NCBI GenBank assembly: GCA_934339005.1
Contig: CAKRHR010000053.1
Coordinates: 1-17,173, forward strand
DNA from: an uncultured Catenibacillus sp.
Lineage (GTDB): Bacteria > Bacillota > Clostridia > Lachnospirales > Lachnospiraceae
DNA: 17,173 bases
Reading direction: 5' to 3'
Of the stretch, positions 1 to 7,757 are shown piece by piece. Below the pieces are notes generated by a model. It searched no databases. It saw only the letters and a program-made list of their open reading frames with translations, and had not been told where the DNA came from. Position numbers and translations under genes: made by a program. Within the stretch, counting starts at the first letter, position 1; the number at the start of each line of letters is the position of its first letter.

Positions 1-2
1 AA

Positions 3-89
3 GCAGTAAGAAGTATCCGCAAGGACTTTAATTTCTCGATGTGTTTGAGTATATTTGAACACATTTTGAGTGGCAGAAAAATAAAATGA
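3..89 (+). CDS. 3' end of an unidentified upstream gene (partial)
   Basis: The frame beginning at base 3 is open from the window edge to a TGA at 87-89, giving the last 28 residues of a protein whose start lies outside the window. The tail is basic and ends in SGRKIK. Its stop overlaps the start of the dipeptidase in an ATGA arrangement (86-89), typical of translational coupling within an operon; this is the main reason to believe it is real. It also explains why the dipeptidase has only a weak ribosome binding site. The fragment is too short to assign a family, and an open frame of this length could arise by chance. Confidence 0.45.
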   Translation, partial: AVRSIRKDFNFSMCLSIFEHILSGRKIK

Positions 90-1171
90 AATATATTGAT
101 ATGCATTGTGATACATTATCGGTTTTATATCAGTGGCCTGAATGTGGACATCTGGATAAAAATAAGATTTGTATCGATATAGAAAAATTGACAAAAGGAC
201 AGGCGTTATGCCAGTATCTGGCGTGTTTTGTGGCGTTGACAGAACATGGTAATCCTGAAAATGTCAAAGAAATTGAAGCAGAGGGCAAGGCAAATCCGGA
301 CAGTAAAGTCTATAAACGTCTGTGGTCTGACCGTGCGGATGCATCCTATGAATATGTATTAAATTTGCTGGATTTTTATCAGAAAGAAAATGAAAAAGCT
401 GGTATGAAAACATGTCTGACAGTTAAAGACTGTGAGGCGATGGAGGTTGCTGCAAAAGCGGCGCAGACATCAGAAATTTTGGGCGTGCAGCAGTCAGATG
501 ATATTTATGCGATATTGACAGTTGAAGAGGGCGGCATTTTAAATAATGATGCCAGCCGCCTGGATACTATTTATGATAAAGGCTGCAGACTTGTGACATT
601 GACCTGGAATTTTGAAAATTGTCTTGGTTTTCCAAATTCAACAAATCCTGATCGCATGGCATTGGGGCTAAAACCATTTGGCAAAGAAATAGTTGAAAAG
701 ATGTTATCCATGGGCATGCTTGTAGACGTATCTCATTTGTCAGATGGCGGTTTTAAAGATGTTGCTGATATCTGTAAAGCAATAGGCAAGCCGTTTGTAG
801 CATCACATTCCTGTGCAAGAAGTTTGAGAAATCATCCAAGGAATCTGACAGACGATATGCTTAAAACGATTGGAAACATTGGTGGGGTTGCCGGTGTGAA
901 TTTTTATGGGAATTTTTTAAATGATAACGCAAAATCAGATATTGCGTCTATTGTGGCGCATATTCAACATATGGTGAATTGTGCAGGTATTGAAGCTGTA
1001 GGTCTTGGCAGTGATTTTGATGGATTTGACGGTGGCAGCGAATTGGCGGATGCATCAAAGATGCCTGAGTTATTTGATGCACTGAAAAAATCAGGATTTA
1101 CATATGCTGATATTGAAAAGATTGCATGGAAAAACAGTCTGAGGGTTGCAAAAAACATATTTGAATCCTGA
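86..1171 (+). CDS. Membrane dipeptidase family protein (peptidase M19)
   Basis: A 361-residue zinc dipeptidase of the renal dipeptidase/AcsJD family, which hydrolyses dipeptides, often with a D- or dehydro-residue at the C-terminal side. Visible family signatures are the N-terminal HxD metal pair (His7, Asp9) in MHCDT, the bridging glutamate region VEEGG (Glu147/Glu148), metal histidines in VSHLSD (His217) and ASHSCAR (His241), and the conserved LGSDFDGF near the C terminus (Asp310). Length is normal for bacterial members. There is no signal peptide or membrane segment, so it is probably cytoplasmic, in peptide catabolism. The ATG at 86 overlaps the stop of the preceding reading frame, suggesting coupling to an upstream gene. 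Family assignment is firm; the exact substrate cannot be read from sequence. Confidence 0.93.
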   Translation: MKYIDMHCDTLSVLYQWPECGHLDKNKICIDIEKLTKGQALCQYLACFVALTEHGNPENVKEIEAEGKANPDSKVYKRLWSDRADASYEYVLNLLDFYQKENEKAGMKTCLTVKDCEAMEVAAKAAQTSEILGVQQSDDIYAILTVEEGGILNNDASRLDTIYDKGCRLVTLTWNFENCLGFPNSTNPDRMALGLKPFGKEIVEKMLSMGMLVDVSHLSDGGFKDVADICKAIGKPFVASHSCARSLRNHPRNLTDDMLKTIGNIGGVAGVNFYGNFLNDNAKSDIASIVAHIQHMVNCAGIEAVGLGSDFDGFDGGSELADASKMPELFDALKKSGFTYADIEKIAWKNSLRVAKNIFES

Positions 1172-1252
1172 TTATAAAAAACGCACGATAATTATAGAAA
1201 TACCCAATTATTTTGATAGAAATAAAAAATAAAACGCATTATTCTTATAGTA

Positions 1253-1272
1253 TGGTACAATGTTTTTATAAT
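1253..1272 (+). promoter_or_regulatory. Possible extended -10 promoter upstream of galactokinase
   Basis: The 198-base gap 1172-1369 between the dipeptidase and galactokinase is very AT-rich and holds no convincing gene. TGGTACAAT at 1253-1261 fits an extended -10 element (TGN plus TACAAT), and a second TATAAT lies at 1267-1272. Neither has a good -35 at the usual spacing. Transcription of the galactose cluster probably begins here, but AT-rich DNA gives such matches easily. Confidence 0.35.
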
Positions 1273-1369
1273 ATATGTATCAAAAGTAAATTATATTTTG
1301 TATTCAGCGAAAAACAGGAAATGCTGTACATTTTGGTAAATGTGCAGGAAAAGAATGAGGAGGAGAAGG

Positions 1370-2539
1370 ATGAAAGCTGCATTAACAAAAACGTTTATTG
1401 ATTTATTTGGCGGTGATGAAACTATTAAATACTATTTTGCACCGGGACGTGTAAACCTGATAGGCGAACATACGGATTATAATGGCGGACATGTGTTTCC
1501 ATGTGCACTGACAATCGGTACCTATATGGTGGTGCGTCAGAGAGCAGATAGAAAATTAAGATTTTATTCTGAAAATTTCAAAGCGCTTGGCATTATTGAG
1601 TCAGATCTGGACAGTCTTGTACCTGATGAAAAAGCAGATTGGACAAACTATCCAAAGGGTGTGATGTGGGCATTTGAACAAAAAGGCTATAAAGTTTCGA
1701 CAGGATTTGACATTTTATTGTATGGCAATATTCCAAATGGTTCCGGTTTGTCATCTTCTGCGTCAGTTGAACTTGTAACAGGTGTGATGCTTCGGGATAT
1801 GTTTGGTTATGATGATTTGACCATGATTGACCTTGCAAAAATCGGTCAGTTTTCAGAAAATCAGTTTAATGGTGTCAATTGCGGCATCATGGACCAGTTT
1901 GCTATCGCCATGGGCAAAAAGAATCAGGCGATTTTTCTGGATACGGCAGACCTGTCTTATACTTATGCACCAATCCAGCTTGAAGGCGCGCGTATCGTGA
2001 TTGCCTGCAGCAATAAAAAACGTGGCCTTGGCGATTCAAAATACAATGAGCGACGCAGCGAGTGTGAGGAAGCGCTGGCAGATATTCAGAAGGTTAAGGA
2101 TATTCAGAGTCTTGGTGAATTGACAGAGGAAGAATTTGAAGCTGTTAAAACTGCCATTAAACGTCCTGTGTGTGTGCGTCGTGCAAAGCATGCAGTGTAT
2201 GAAAACCAGAGAACGATTAAAGCTGTTGAAGCATTAAATCACAATGATATTGAGGCGTTTGGAAAATTAATGAATGCATCCCATGTGTCATTGCGCGATG
2301 ATTACGAAGTAACAGGTATTGAGTTAGATACACTTGTGGAAGAAGCATGGAAATGCGATGGTGTGATCGGCTCACGTATGACAGGAGCAGGTTTTGGCGG
2401 CTGTACAGTCAGCATTGTCAAAGATGAAGCTATTGATGATTTTATAAAAAATGTTGGCGAAGCTTATAAAAAGCGCATCGGATATGCGGCTGATTTTTAT
2501 GTTGTAGAAATCGGTGATGGTGCCGGAATTTGGAAATAA
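1370..2539 (+). CDS. galK: Galactokinase
   Basis: GHMP-family kinase that phosphorylates galactose to galactose 1-phosphate with ATP, the first committed step of the Leloir pathway, in the cytoplasm. All three diagnostic motifs are present: the sugar-binding signature GRVNLIGEHTDYNGG (residues 26-40), the ATP-binding PNGSGLSSSAS (122-132), and the C-terminal GSRMTGAGFGGC (about 333-344). Catalytic residues expected from other galactokinases are Arg27 and Asp175 (in GIMDQF). The ATG at 1370 is chosen over an in-frame ATG at 1340 because GAGGAGGAGAAGG lies directly before it and the protein then begins at the usual family position; length becomes 389 residues. It is followed by galE and a phosphohexomutase, consistent with galactose use. 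Confidence 0.97.
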   Translation: MKAALTKTFIDLFGGDETIKYYFAPGRVNLIGEHTDYNGGHVFPCALTIGTYMVVRQRADRKLRFYSENFKALGIIESDLDSLVPDEKADWTNYPKGVMWAFEQKGYKVSTGFDILLYGNIPNGSGLSSSASVELVTGVMLRDMFGYDDLTMIDLAKIGQFSENQFNGVNCGIMDQFAIAMGKKNQAIFLDTADLSYTYAPIQLEGARIVIACSNKKRGLGDSKYNERRSECEEALADIQKVKDIQSLGELTEEEFEAVKTAIKRPVCVRRAKHAVYENQRTIKAVEALNHNDIEAFGKLMNASHVSLRDDYEVTGIELDTLVEEAWKCDGVIGSRMTGAGFGGCTVSIVKDEAIDDFIKNVGEAYKKRIGYAADFYVVEIGDGAGIWK

Positions 2540-2664
2540 TTGTCGAAGAATTTTGGGAATAATTTACAAAAAACTGATGACTTTTAGTTGCTTATATGGT
2601 AAGATAAACAGGAGATTAAACTCTTGGTTTATGGTTGAGTTCAGTCTTTAAGGAGGAAATAAAA

Positions 2665-3681
2665 ATGAGAATTTTAGTTACAGGCGGCGCCGGATATATC
2701 GGCAGTCATACATGTGTAGAGCTTTTGAATGCAGGATACGAAGTTGTTGTCGTAGATAACCTTTATAACTCCAATGAGAAAGCACTTGCGCGTGTAGAGG
2801 AGATTACAGGCAAAAAAGTGACATTTTACAAAGATGATATCTGTGATAAGGCAGCTATGGATGCTCTTTTTGATAAGGAACAGATTGATGCAGTCATTCA
2901 TTTTGCAGGTTTAAAAGCCGTTGGTGAATCTGTAGCGAAACCTCTGGAATACTATCAGAATAATATTGCAGGTACATTGACATTGTGCGATTCCATGAGA
3001 AATCATGGTGTGAAGAATATTATCTTCAGTTCATCAGCAACAGTTTATGGTGATCCTGCGATGATTCCGATTACAGAAGAATGCCCGAAAGGCATTTGCA
3101 CGAATCCATATGGATGGACAAAGTGGATGCTTGAACAGATTCTGACAGACATTCAGAAAGCTGACCCTGAATGGAATGTGATTTTACTGCGTTACTTTAA
3201 CCCAATTGGTGCGCATCCATCAGGAAAGATTGGAGAAGATCCTAAGGGTATTCCGAATAACCTTGTGCCATATGTTGCACAGGTGGCAATTGGCAAGAGA
3301 GATTGCCTCGGTGTGTTTGGTGATGATTATGATACACCGGACGGTACAGGTGTGCGTGATTATATCCATGTTGTTGACCTTGCCGTTGCTCATGTGAAGG
3401 CTATTCAGAAACTTGCTGATAAAGAAGGTGTCAGTGTTTACAACATCGGTACAGGTAATGGTTACAGTGTGCTTGATGTGGTTCATGCTTTTGAAAAAGC
3501 ATGCGGACATGCCATTAAATATGAGATTAAACCAAGACGTGCAGGCGATATTGCAAGATGCTACTGTGCACCTGCAAAAGCTGCGAAGGAACTTGGCTGG
3601 ACAGCTCAGTATGGTATTGATGAGATGTGTGCACATTCATGGAACTGGCAGAGCCAGAATCCTAATGGGTACAACGATTAA
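2665..3681 (+). CDS. galE: UDP-glucose 4-epimerase
   Basis: Short-chain dehydrogenase/reductase-type epimerase that interconverts UDP-galactose and UDP-glucose using bound NAD+. The nucleotide-binding TGGAGYIGSH is at residues 6-15, the catalytic region SSSATVYG lies near 124, and the YxxxK pair is Tyr149/Lys153, the same numbering as in Escherichia coli GalE. Length of 338 residues is typical. The ATG at 2665 has AGGAGG at 2651-2656; the longer in-frame TTG at 2635 lacks this and would add a non-family extension. It follows galK after 125 bases in which I find no clear terminator, so co-transcription is likely. Confidence 0.97.
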   Translation: MRILVTGGAGYIGSHTCVELLNAGYEVVVVDNLYNSNEKALARVEEITGKKVTFYKDDICDKAAMDALFDKEQIDAVIHFAGLKAVGESVAKPLEYYQNNIAGTLTLCDSMRNHGVKNIIFSSSATVYGDPAMIPITEECPKGICTNPYGWTKWMLEQILTDIQKADPEWNVILLRYFNPIGAHPSGKIGEDPKGIPNNLVPYVAQVAIGKRDCLGVFGDDYDTPDGTGVRDYIHVVDLAVAHVKAIQKLADKEGVSVYNIGTGNGYSVLDVVHAFEKACGHAIKYEIKPRRAGDIARCYCAPAKAAKELGWTAQYGIDEMCAHSWNWQSQNPNGYND

Positions 3682-3710
3682 TATAATTTTTATGATGGAG
3701 TGTGGTTAAG

Positions 3711-5393
3711 ATGTATCAGGATGATTACAAACGCTGGCTTGCAGCAGACCTTGAAGATGCGGATTTGAAGCCGGAACTTGCAAAGATTGAAGGTAATGAT
3801 GAAGAGATTAAAGACAGGTTTGCGGTAGCATTGAAGTTCGGTACAGCCGGTTTACGTGGTGTGCTTGGTGCAGGTACAAACCGTATGAATATTTATGTTG
3901 TACGTCAGGCAACACAGGGCCTTGCAAACTGGGTTAAAACTCAGGGTGGCAACCAGACAGTTGCGATTAGCTATGACAGCCGTTTAAAGAGTGATGTATT
4001 TGCAAAGACAGCAGCAGGTGTGCTTGCAGCAAATGGTATCAAAGTCAGAATTTATGATGCATTGATGCCTGTACCTGCATTATCATTTGCAACACGTTAC
4101 TATGAATGTAACGCTGGTATTATGGTGACAGCGTCCCATAACCCTGCAAAATATAACGGTTACAAAGCTTATGGTCCGGATGGCTGTCAGATGACAGATG
4201 ATGCAGCAGCTATCGTTTATGATGAGATTCAGAAAACAGATGTTTTGGATGGTGCCAAATACATATCCTTTGCAGAGGGTGTTGAACAGGGTCTGATTCG
4301 CTTTGTTGGCGATGATTGCAAGAGAGCACTTTATGATGCGATTGAATCCCGTCAGGTTCGTCCAGGTCTGTGCAAGACTGCTGGTTTGAAACTCGTGTAT
4401 AGCCCACTGAACGGTTCTGGCCTTGTGCCTGTAACACAGGTGCTTAAAGATATCGGTATCACAGATGTGACGATTGTACCTGAACAGGAATATCCAAATG
4501 GTTATTTCACAACTTGTAGTTATCCAAATCCTGAGATTTATGCTGCACTCGAAAAAGGTCTTAAACTTGCCGAAGAAACAGGCGCAGATTTGATGCTTGC
4601 AACTGACCCTGATGCTGACCGTGTTGGTATCGCTATGAAATGCCCGGATGGTTCTTATGAACTTGTCAGCGGTAATGAAGTTGGTGTATTGTTACTCGAC
4701 TATATCAGTGCAGGACGTATCGAAAAAGGTACGATGCCTGAAAAACCAGTTGCAGTGAAGTCTATCGTATCTACACCACTTGCAGATGCAGTTGCCAAAA
4801 ACTATGGTGTAGAGATGAGAAGCGTATTGACTGGCTTTAAATGGATTGGTGACCAGATTGCAAACCTTGAAGCAGATGGTGAAGTTGACAGATTTATCTT
4901 CGGTTTTGAAGAAAGTTACGGTTATCTCGCAGGTCCATATGTACGTGATAAAGATGCGATTATCGGTTCAATGCTGATTTGTGAGATGGCTGCTTACTAC
5001 AGAAGTATTGGCAGTTCTATCAAACAGCGTCTTGAAGAAATCTACGCACAGTATGGACGCTATCTGAATAAGGTAGACAGCTATGAATTCCCTGGTCTTA
5101 CAGGTATGGATAAGATGGCTGCTATCATGCAGAAACTGCGTGATAACCCACCAACAGAATTTGCAGGATTAAAAGTTGTTAAGACTGTAGACTACAAGAA
5201 ACCTGAAGAAACAGGTCTGCCTGCAGCAAATGTTTTAATTTATACACTGGAAGGCGGTGCAACAGTTGTTGTACGTCCATCTGGAACAGAACCAAAGATT
5301 AAGACATACTTCACAACACTTGGCAAAGACCTTGAAGAAGCAGAAGCTCAGAAAGAAGCACTTGCCGCTGCACTCAAACCAGTATTGGAATAA
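3711..5393 (+). CDS. pgcA: Phosphoglucomutase/phosphomannomutase (alpha-D-phosphohexomutase, PgcA type)
   Basis: Alpha-D-phosphohexomutase that interconverts glucose 1-phosphate and glucose 6-phosphate (possibly also mannose phosphates) through a phosphoserine. The phosphoserine loop TASHNP places Ser142 as the active site. The magnesium loop DPDADR holds Asp299, Asp301 and Asp303. The sugar-binding GFEESYG and the C-terminal phosphate-binding RPSGTEPK (522-529) are all present. Length of 560 residues fits the PgcA-like group rather than the shorter GlmM. The ATG at 3711 is preceded by a GGAG at 3697-3700; a GTG at 3702 is a weaker alternative. It sits 29 bases after galE, so it probably connects galactose-derived glucose 1-phosphate to glycolysis. 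Substrate preference between glucose and mannose phosphates is not decided by sequence. Confidence 0.93.
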   Translation: MYQDDYKRWLAADLEDADLKPELAKIEGNDEEIKDRFAVALKFGTAGLRGVLGAGTNRMNIYVVRQATQGLANWVKTQGGNQTVAISYDSRLKSDVFAKTAAGVLAANGIKVRIYDALMPVPALSFATRYYECNAGIMVTASHNPAKYNGYKAYGPDGCQMTDDAAAIVYDEIQKTDVLDGAKYISFAEGVEQGLIRFVGDDCKRALYDAIESRQVRPGLCKTAGLKLVYSPLNGSGLVPVTQVLKDIGITDVTIVPEQEYPNGYFTTCSYPNPEIYAALEKGLKLAEETGADLMLATDPDADRVGIAMKCPDGSYELVSGNEVGVLLLDYISAGRIEKGTMPEKPVAVKSIVSTPLADAVAKNYGVEMRSVLTGFKWIGDQIANLEADGEVDRFIFGFEESYGYLAGPYVRDKDAIIGSMLICEMAAYYRSIGSSIKQRLEEIYAQYGRYLNKVDSYEFPGLTGMDKMAAIMQKLRDNPPTEFAGLKVVKTVDYKKPEETGLPAANVLIYTLEGGATVVVRPSGTEPKIKTYFTTLGKDLEEAEAQKEALAAALKPVLE

Positions 5394-5473
5394 AGAGAGA
5401 TGAATATTAAGTGTCCGGGATTGCCAGGGCATGATACAAAATATCTGATTAAAAACAGATAAACAAAAGATAA

Positions 5474-5540
5474 AAATAAGACGAATGTCTGCGTGAATAA
5501 AACTTATCATTAAGCTTTTTTGCAGATATTCGTCTTATTT
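5474..5540. terminator. Long hairpin between convergent genes, likely bidirectional terminator
   Basis: Arms 5474-5492 and 5522-5540 are 19 bases long and complementary except for one G-T wobble position, with a 28-base AT-rich loop. Within the loop a smaller imperfect hairpin (CTTA/TAAG) runs into a T-tract at about 5515-5521. Since the structure lies between the phosphohexomutase end and the stop codon of the convergent AraC gene (which it overlaps), it likely ends transcription from both sides. Confidence 0.65.
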
Positions 5541-6653
5541 CTGTATACGTTGCTGGTAGCTTCTTGGTGATGTACCGATAATCTGGCGAAAGATTTTCGT
5601 AAAATAAGATGGATTTGAAAATCCAACCTGTTCAGAAATCTGTGTGATTGTAGCATTCGTTTGCTGAAGCAACAACAGGCTTTGTTCAATACGGTAATGA
5701 AGAATATAATCAAAGATAGATTCATTCATATGCTTTTTAAAAAAGCGGCAGCACTCGCTCTTGCACAGATTGATGTGCGCAGATACATCATCCAATGTAA
5801 TTTTTTCCTGATAGTGCTCATGAATGTAAGATAAAATCTGCCGCAGGCGCTCCTGTTGATGTGTATAATCATCAGAAGACACAGTATCTGTACCGGGTGC
5901 AGGTTTGAGTGTATTTTCAGGAAGATTTTCAAAAATTACCATCCAGATATGACTGAGTAGCTGTTGGATGCGCATTTCGGCTGGAAATGTATCTAAGTTG
6001 TACTGCTGGTATGGCGGAACTTTTATATTTTTATTGCTGTCCGCCTGAGAATTTTTAGTATTTTGTATTAGAAAAGTTTGATGGCTTTTCATTTGAAAAT
6101 TCTTAGTGGGATGCATTTGTAAGTCCTGATTGTTTTGGTTTTGTAAACTTTGGCGGAATTGGAGAAGCTTATTATATTTTGTATACTCGTTTTCGTCTGC
6201 AAGATGAATATGCCACAATTCGGTCATATCACTTAAAACAGCTTTCTGCCATGCTGTGTTTTCGGAGAAGGACATGGAGGTCAGGCTGCCAAGATGCAGA
6301 AGTGGACGCACATATTTTTGATGAATCAGACTGTCCTCATAACCGTAGATAATTTTCGGGTCGAATGTGACAGACATATAAATACAGTCTTTGGAGTCAT
6401 GCATGTGTCCGGTATGTAGTTGATTGCTGTTGCAGAACAATGCCTGTCCTGCACAGAGGGTGTGGACGGTCTGTCCCACCTGATAATCAATTTGTCCGTC
6501 AATGACAAGCGTCAGTTCAATTTCGGGATGCCAGTGCCAGAAAAAAGAGCCGCGGTCATATTGCAGCAGATTTTCTGTACTGATGCGCACAGGAAAATTC
6601 CTTGAACCATGATTTTTAATTTCTTTTTGTCGGTCATTAATCTGTAACTGCAT
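5535..6653 (-). CDS. AraC family transcriptional regulator with N-terminal cupin domain
   Basis: A 372-residue regulator in the two-part AraC/XylS layout. The N-terminal half contains a cupin sensor domain (about residues 30-115) beginning with WHWHPEIE, which usually binds a small sugar or metabolite. A linker of roughly 165-235 is rich in Gln, Asn, Lys and Ser. The C-terminal 100 residues are an HTH_18 pair: first helix-turn-helix around ITLDDVSAHINLCKSECCRFF, second around ITQISEQVGFSNPSYFTKIFR, ending in the conserved GTSPRSY. The ATG at 6653 has GAGGGG seven bases upstream on its strand. It faces the galactose cluster convergently. Control of that cluster is possible but not shown. The polar, repetitive linker is unusually long for the family. 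Confidence 0.92.
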   Translation of the reverse strand: MQLQINDRQKEIKNHGSRNFPVRISTENLLQYDRGSFFWHWHPEIELTLVIDGQIDYQVGQTVHTLCAGQALFCNSNQLHTGHMHDSKDCIYMSVTFDPKIIYGYEDSLIHQKYVRPLLHLGSLTSMSFSENTAWQKAVLSDMTELWHIHLADENEYTKYNKLLQFRQSLQNQNNQDLQMHPTKNFQMKSHQTFLIQNTKNSQADSNKNIKVPPYQQYNLDTFPAEMRIQQLLSHIWMVIFENLPENTLKPAPGTDTVSSDDYTHQQERLRQILSYIHEHYQEKITLDDVSAHINLCKSECCRFFKKHMNESIFDYILHYRIEQSLLLLQQTNATITQISEQVGFSNPSYFTKIFRQIIGTSPRSYQQRIQK

Positions 6654-6688
6654 GCATACACCCCTCGGATTCGTATTTTATATATGGA

Positions 6689-6814
6689 ATTATTCTTCTA
6701 CATAAAATTATTTTTCTACATAAAACTATTCTTTTACGTAAAATTATTTTTCTACATGAAACTATTCTTTTGCGTAAAATTATTTTTTACACAGAACTGT
6801 TCTTCTATATAGAA
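6689..6814. repeat. Seven tandem 18-bp imperfect repeats with 36-bp higher order
   Basis: Seven consecutive 18-base units fill 6689-6814. Two unit types alternate: one like ATTATTTTTCTACATAAA (units 2 and 4) and one like ACTATTCTTTTACGTAAA (units 3 and 5). The 36-base pair of units 2+3 differs from 4+5 at only two positions, so the array probably grew by duplication of a 36-base block. A degenerate eighth unit may cover 6815-6832, the 3' end of the neighbouring minus-strand gene. The array lies between that gene and the AraC start, so it could influence transcription or termination there. It is not CRISPR: there are no spacers. Confidence 0.85.
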
Positions 6815-7081
6815 TTATTCCTCAATGACATGAATTTCCAAATAGTCAAAATCAATACTGTCGATAAAATTTTCCTGCGTGAAACGTGTTTTATCGTGGC
6901 GTTTAAAATCATTAATTGTCGCATCAAACCATATCGGCTCGGACAAATCAAATTGTAGACAGATTTCACTGACTGCATCAAAAATCTTTTTAGTACGATT
7001 TTTATCCAGACTATCATCACAAATCACTGTATCTTTAATCAAACGATTATCTTTAAATACTTTTCCCCATAAACGGAACAT
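6815..7081 (-). CDS. Small conserved hypothetical protein
   Basis: An 88-residue acidic/basic mixed protein without membrane segment or signal peptide. Distinct features are the N-terminal FRLWGKVFKDNRLIKDTVI, a central FDLSEPIWFD and a C-terminal FDYLEIHVIEE. I recall proteins of this appearance as conserved hypotheticals in Clostridia but cannot give a function. A strong ribosome binding site, AGGAGG with proper spacing, precedes the ATG at 7081, which supports it as a real gene. It reads leftward, after the XRE gene's stop at 7137 with a 55-base gap, so it may be co-transcribed with it. The tandem repeats start directly at its stop codon. Confidence 0.75.
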   Translation of the reverse strand: MFRLWGKVFKDNRLIKDTVICDDSLDKNRTKKIFDAVSEICLQFDLSEPIWFDATINDFKRHDKTRFTQENFIDSIDFDYLEIHVIEE

Positions 7082-7136
7082 GATACAAACCTCCTGAAAT
7101 ATAAGTGCATATATTGTATATGGTTACAAACATTCT

Positions 7137-7466
7137 TTATTCAAGTTCAGAAAGCAATTTGATTAATTCCATCTTTTCCTGAATGGATAAATGTTCTTTA
7201 TTACGGGCAATCATCTGATGAAGATCCTTATAACCCGGCTGGTTTGGTGGACAGGCGGATGTGCCGCCGGCCATCTGATTCAAATCTTCAATACTCAGAC
7301 CAAGATTCTGGCAAATGATCATCACATTATCTACGCTGGCGCGGCCAACGCCATTTTTAATAATACTATATAATGTTGTATAAGGTAAATTACACTTCTG
7401 AGCGAAAGATTTGAGATTGTAGCCGCTGTCTTTAATCAATCGTTCGAGAATTTTTGCTTTTTCCAT
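7137..7466 (-). CDS. XRE-family helix-turn-helix regulator (ImmR/phage repressor-like)
   Basis: A small DNA-binding protein of 109 residues. An HTH_3/XRE domain occupies about residues 1-65: an initial helix AKILERLIKDSGYN, the helix-turn-helix SFAQKCNLPYTTLYSIIKNG, and the typical closing helix NVMIICQNLGLSIEDL. A short C-terminal helix (about 80-109, EKMELIKLLSELE) may mediate dimerisation. The ATG at 7466 is chosen as the likely start, although its AGAAAGG is 14 bases away; an in-frame TTG at 7475, five bases after AAAGG, is a realistic alternative adding three residues. Together with the neighbouring ImmA-like protease it forms the repressor/antirepressor pair seen in ICEs and prophages; the paired role is inferred from context. 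Confidence 0.88.
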   Translation of the reverse strand: MEKAKILERLIKDSGYNLKSFAQKCNLPYTTLYSIIKNGVGRASVDNVMIICQNLGLSIEDLNQMAGGTSACPPNQPGYKDLHQMIARNKEHLSIQEKMELIKLLSELE

Positions 7467-7495
7467 AATGTACAAGACAACCTTTCTGTATATTT

Positions 7496-7580
7496 GCAGA
7501 GTTTTTAATGCAGAGTTACATCATTAAAACTACCGGAAATAAATATTCTTTTATGAAAATTAGCAGCATTAAAACTCTGC
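7496..7580. repeat. Inverted repeat with extra half-copy in the XRE gene leader
   Basis: The arms GCAGAGTTTTTAATGC (7496-7511) and GCATTAAAACTCTGC (7566-7580) are complementary over 15 bases with one extra T. A third, partial copy (TCATTAAAACT, 7521-7531) and a GCAGAGTT at 7510-7517 lie inside. The distal arm starts a few bases downstream of the predicted XRE transcription start. It may be paired operators for the XRE protein, or a leader hairpin with a 54-base loop; sequence alone does not decide. Confidence 0.6.
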
Positions 7581-7592
7581 TATCTTGAAATC

Positions 7593-7621
7593 ATTATATA
7601 CAAAAAAGGCATACTTGTACA
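7593..7621 (-). promoter_or_regulatory. Promoter of the XRE gene
   Basis: On the minus strand a perfect -10 TATAAT (7598-7593) follows a -35-like TGTACA (7621-7616) after 17 bases. The start point would be near 7586, giving a leader of about 110-120 bases that contains the inverted repeat. This indicates that the XRE gene has its own promoter and does not depend on readthrough from the protease gene. Confidence 0.5.
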
Positions 7622-7656
7622 CAGATATCTGAAAAATAAGTAAAAAAATTCGCAAT

Positions 7657-7680
7657 TCCGTATTCGAAATATCGTATTAT
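7657..7680. promoter_or_regulatory. Candidate operator cluster upstream of the XRE promoter
   Basis: CGTATT (AATACG on the other strand) occurs twice, at 7659-7664 and 7673-7678, flanking the palindrome TTCGAA (7663-7668). The same two elements, AATACG twice and TTCGAA, occur in the holin control region at 8510-8583. This could be the shared binding site of the XRE regulator. The motifs are short and the DNA AT-rich, so chance is possible. Confidence 0.35.
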
Positions 7681-7757
7681 GAGGATGTCAGGGTCAAAAG
7701 ATTTAAATCTTATTCATGTCTGTGCTGAGTATTTGAACATGAGTGTGTATAAACTTA

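Noticed and set aside
1213..1401. A 62-residue reading frame upstream of galK
   Set aside because: It starts without a ribosome binding site in very AT-rich DNA, overlaps the true galK start and has no protein-like features.
6689..6814. A CRISPR array
   Set aside because: The 18-base units are contiguous, with no unique spacers, and no cas genes are present.
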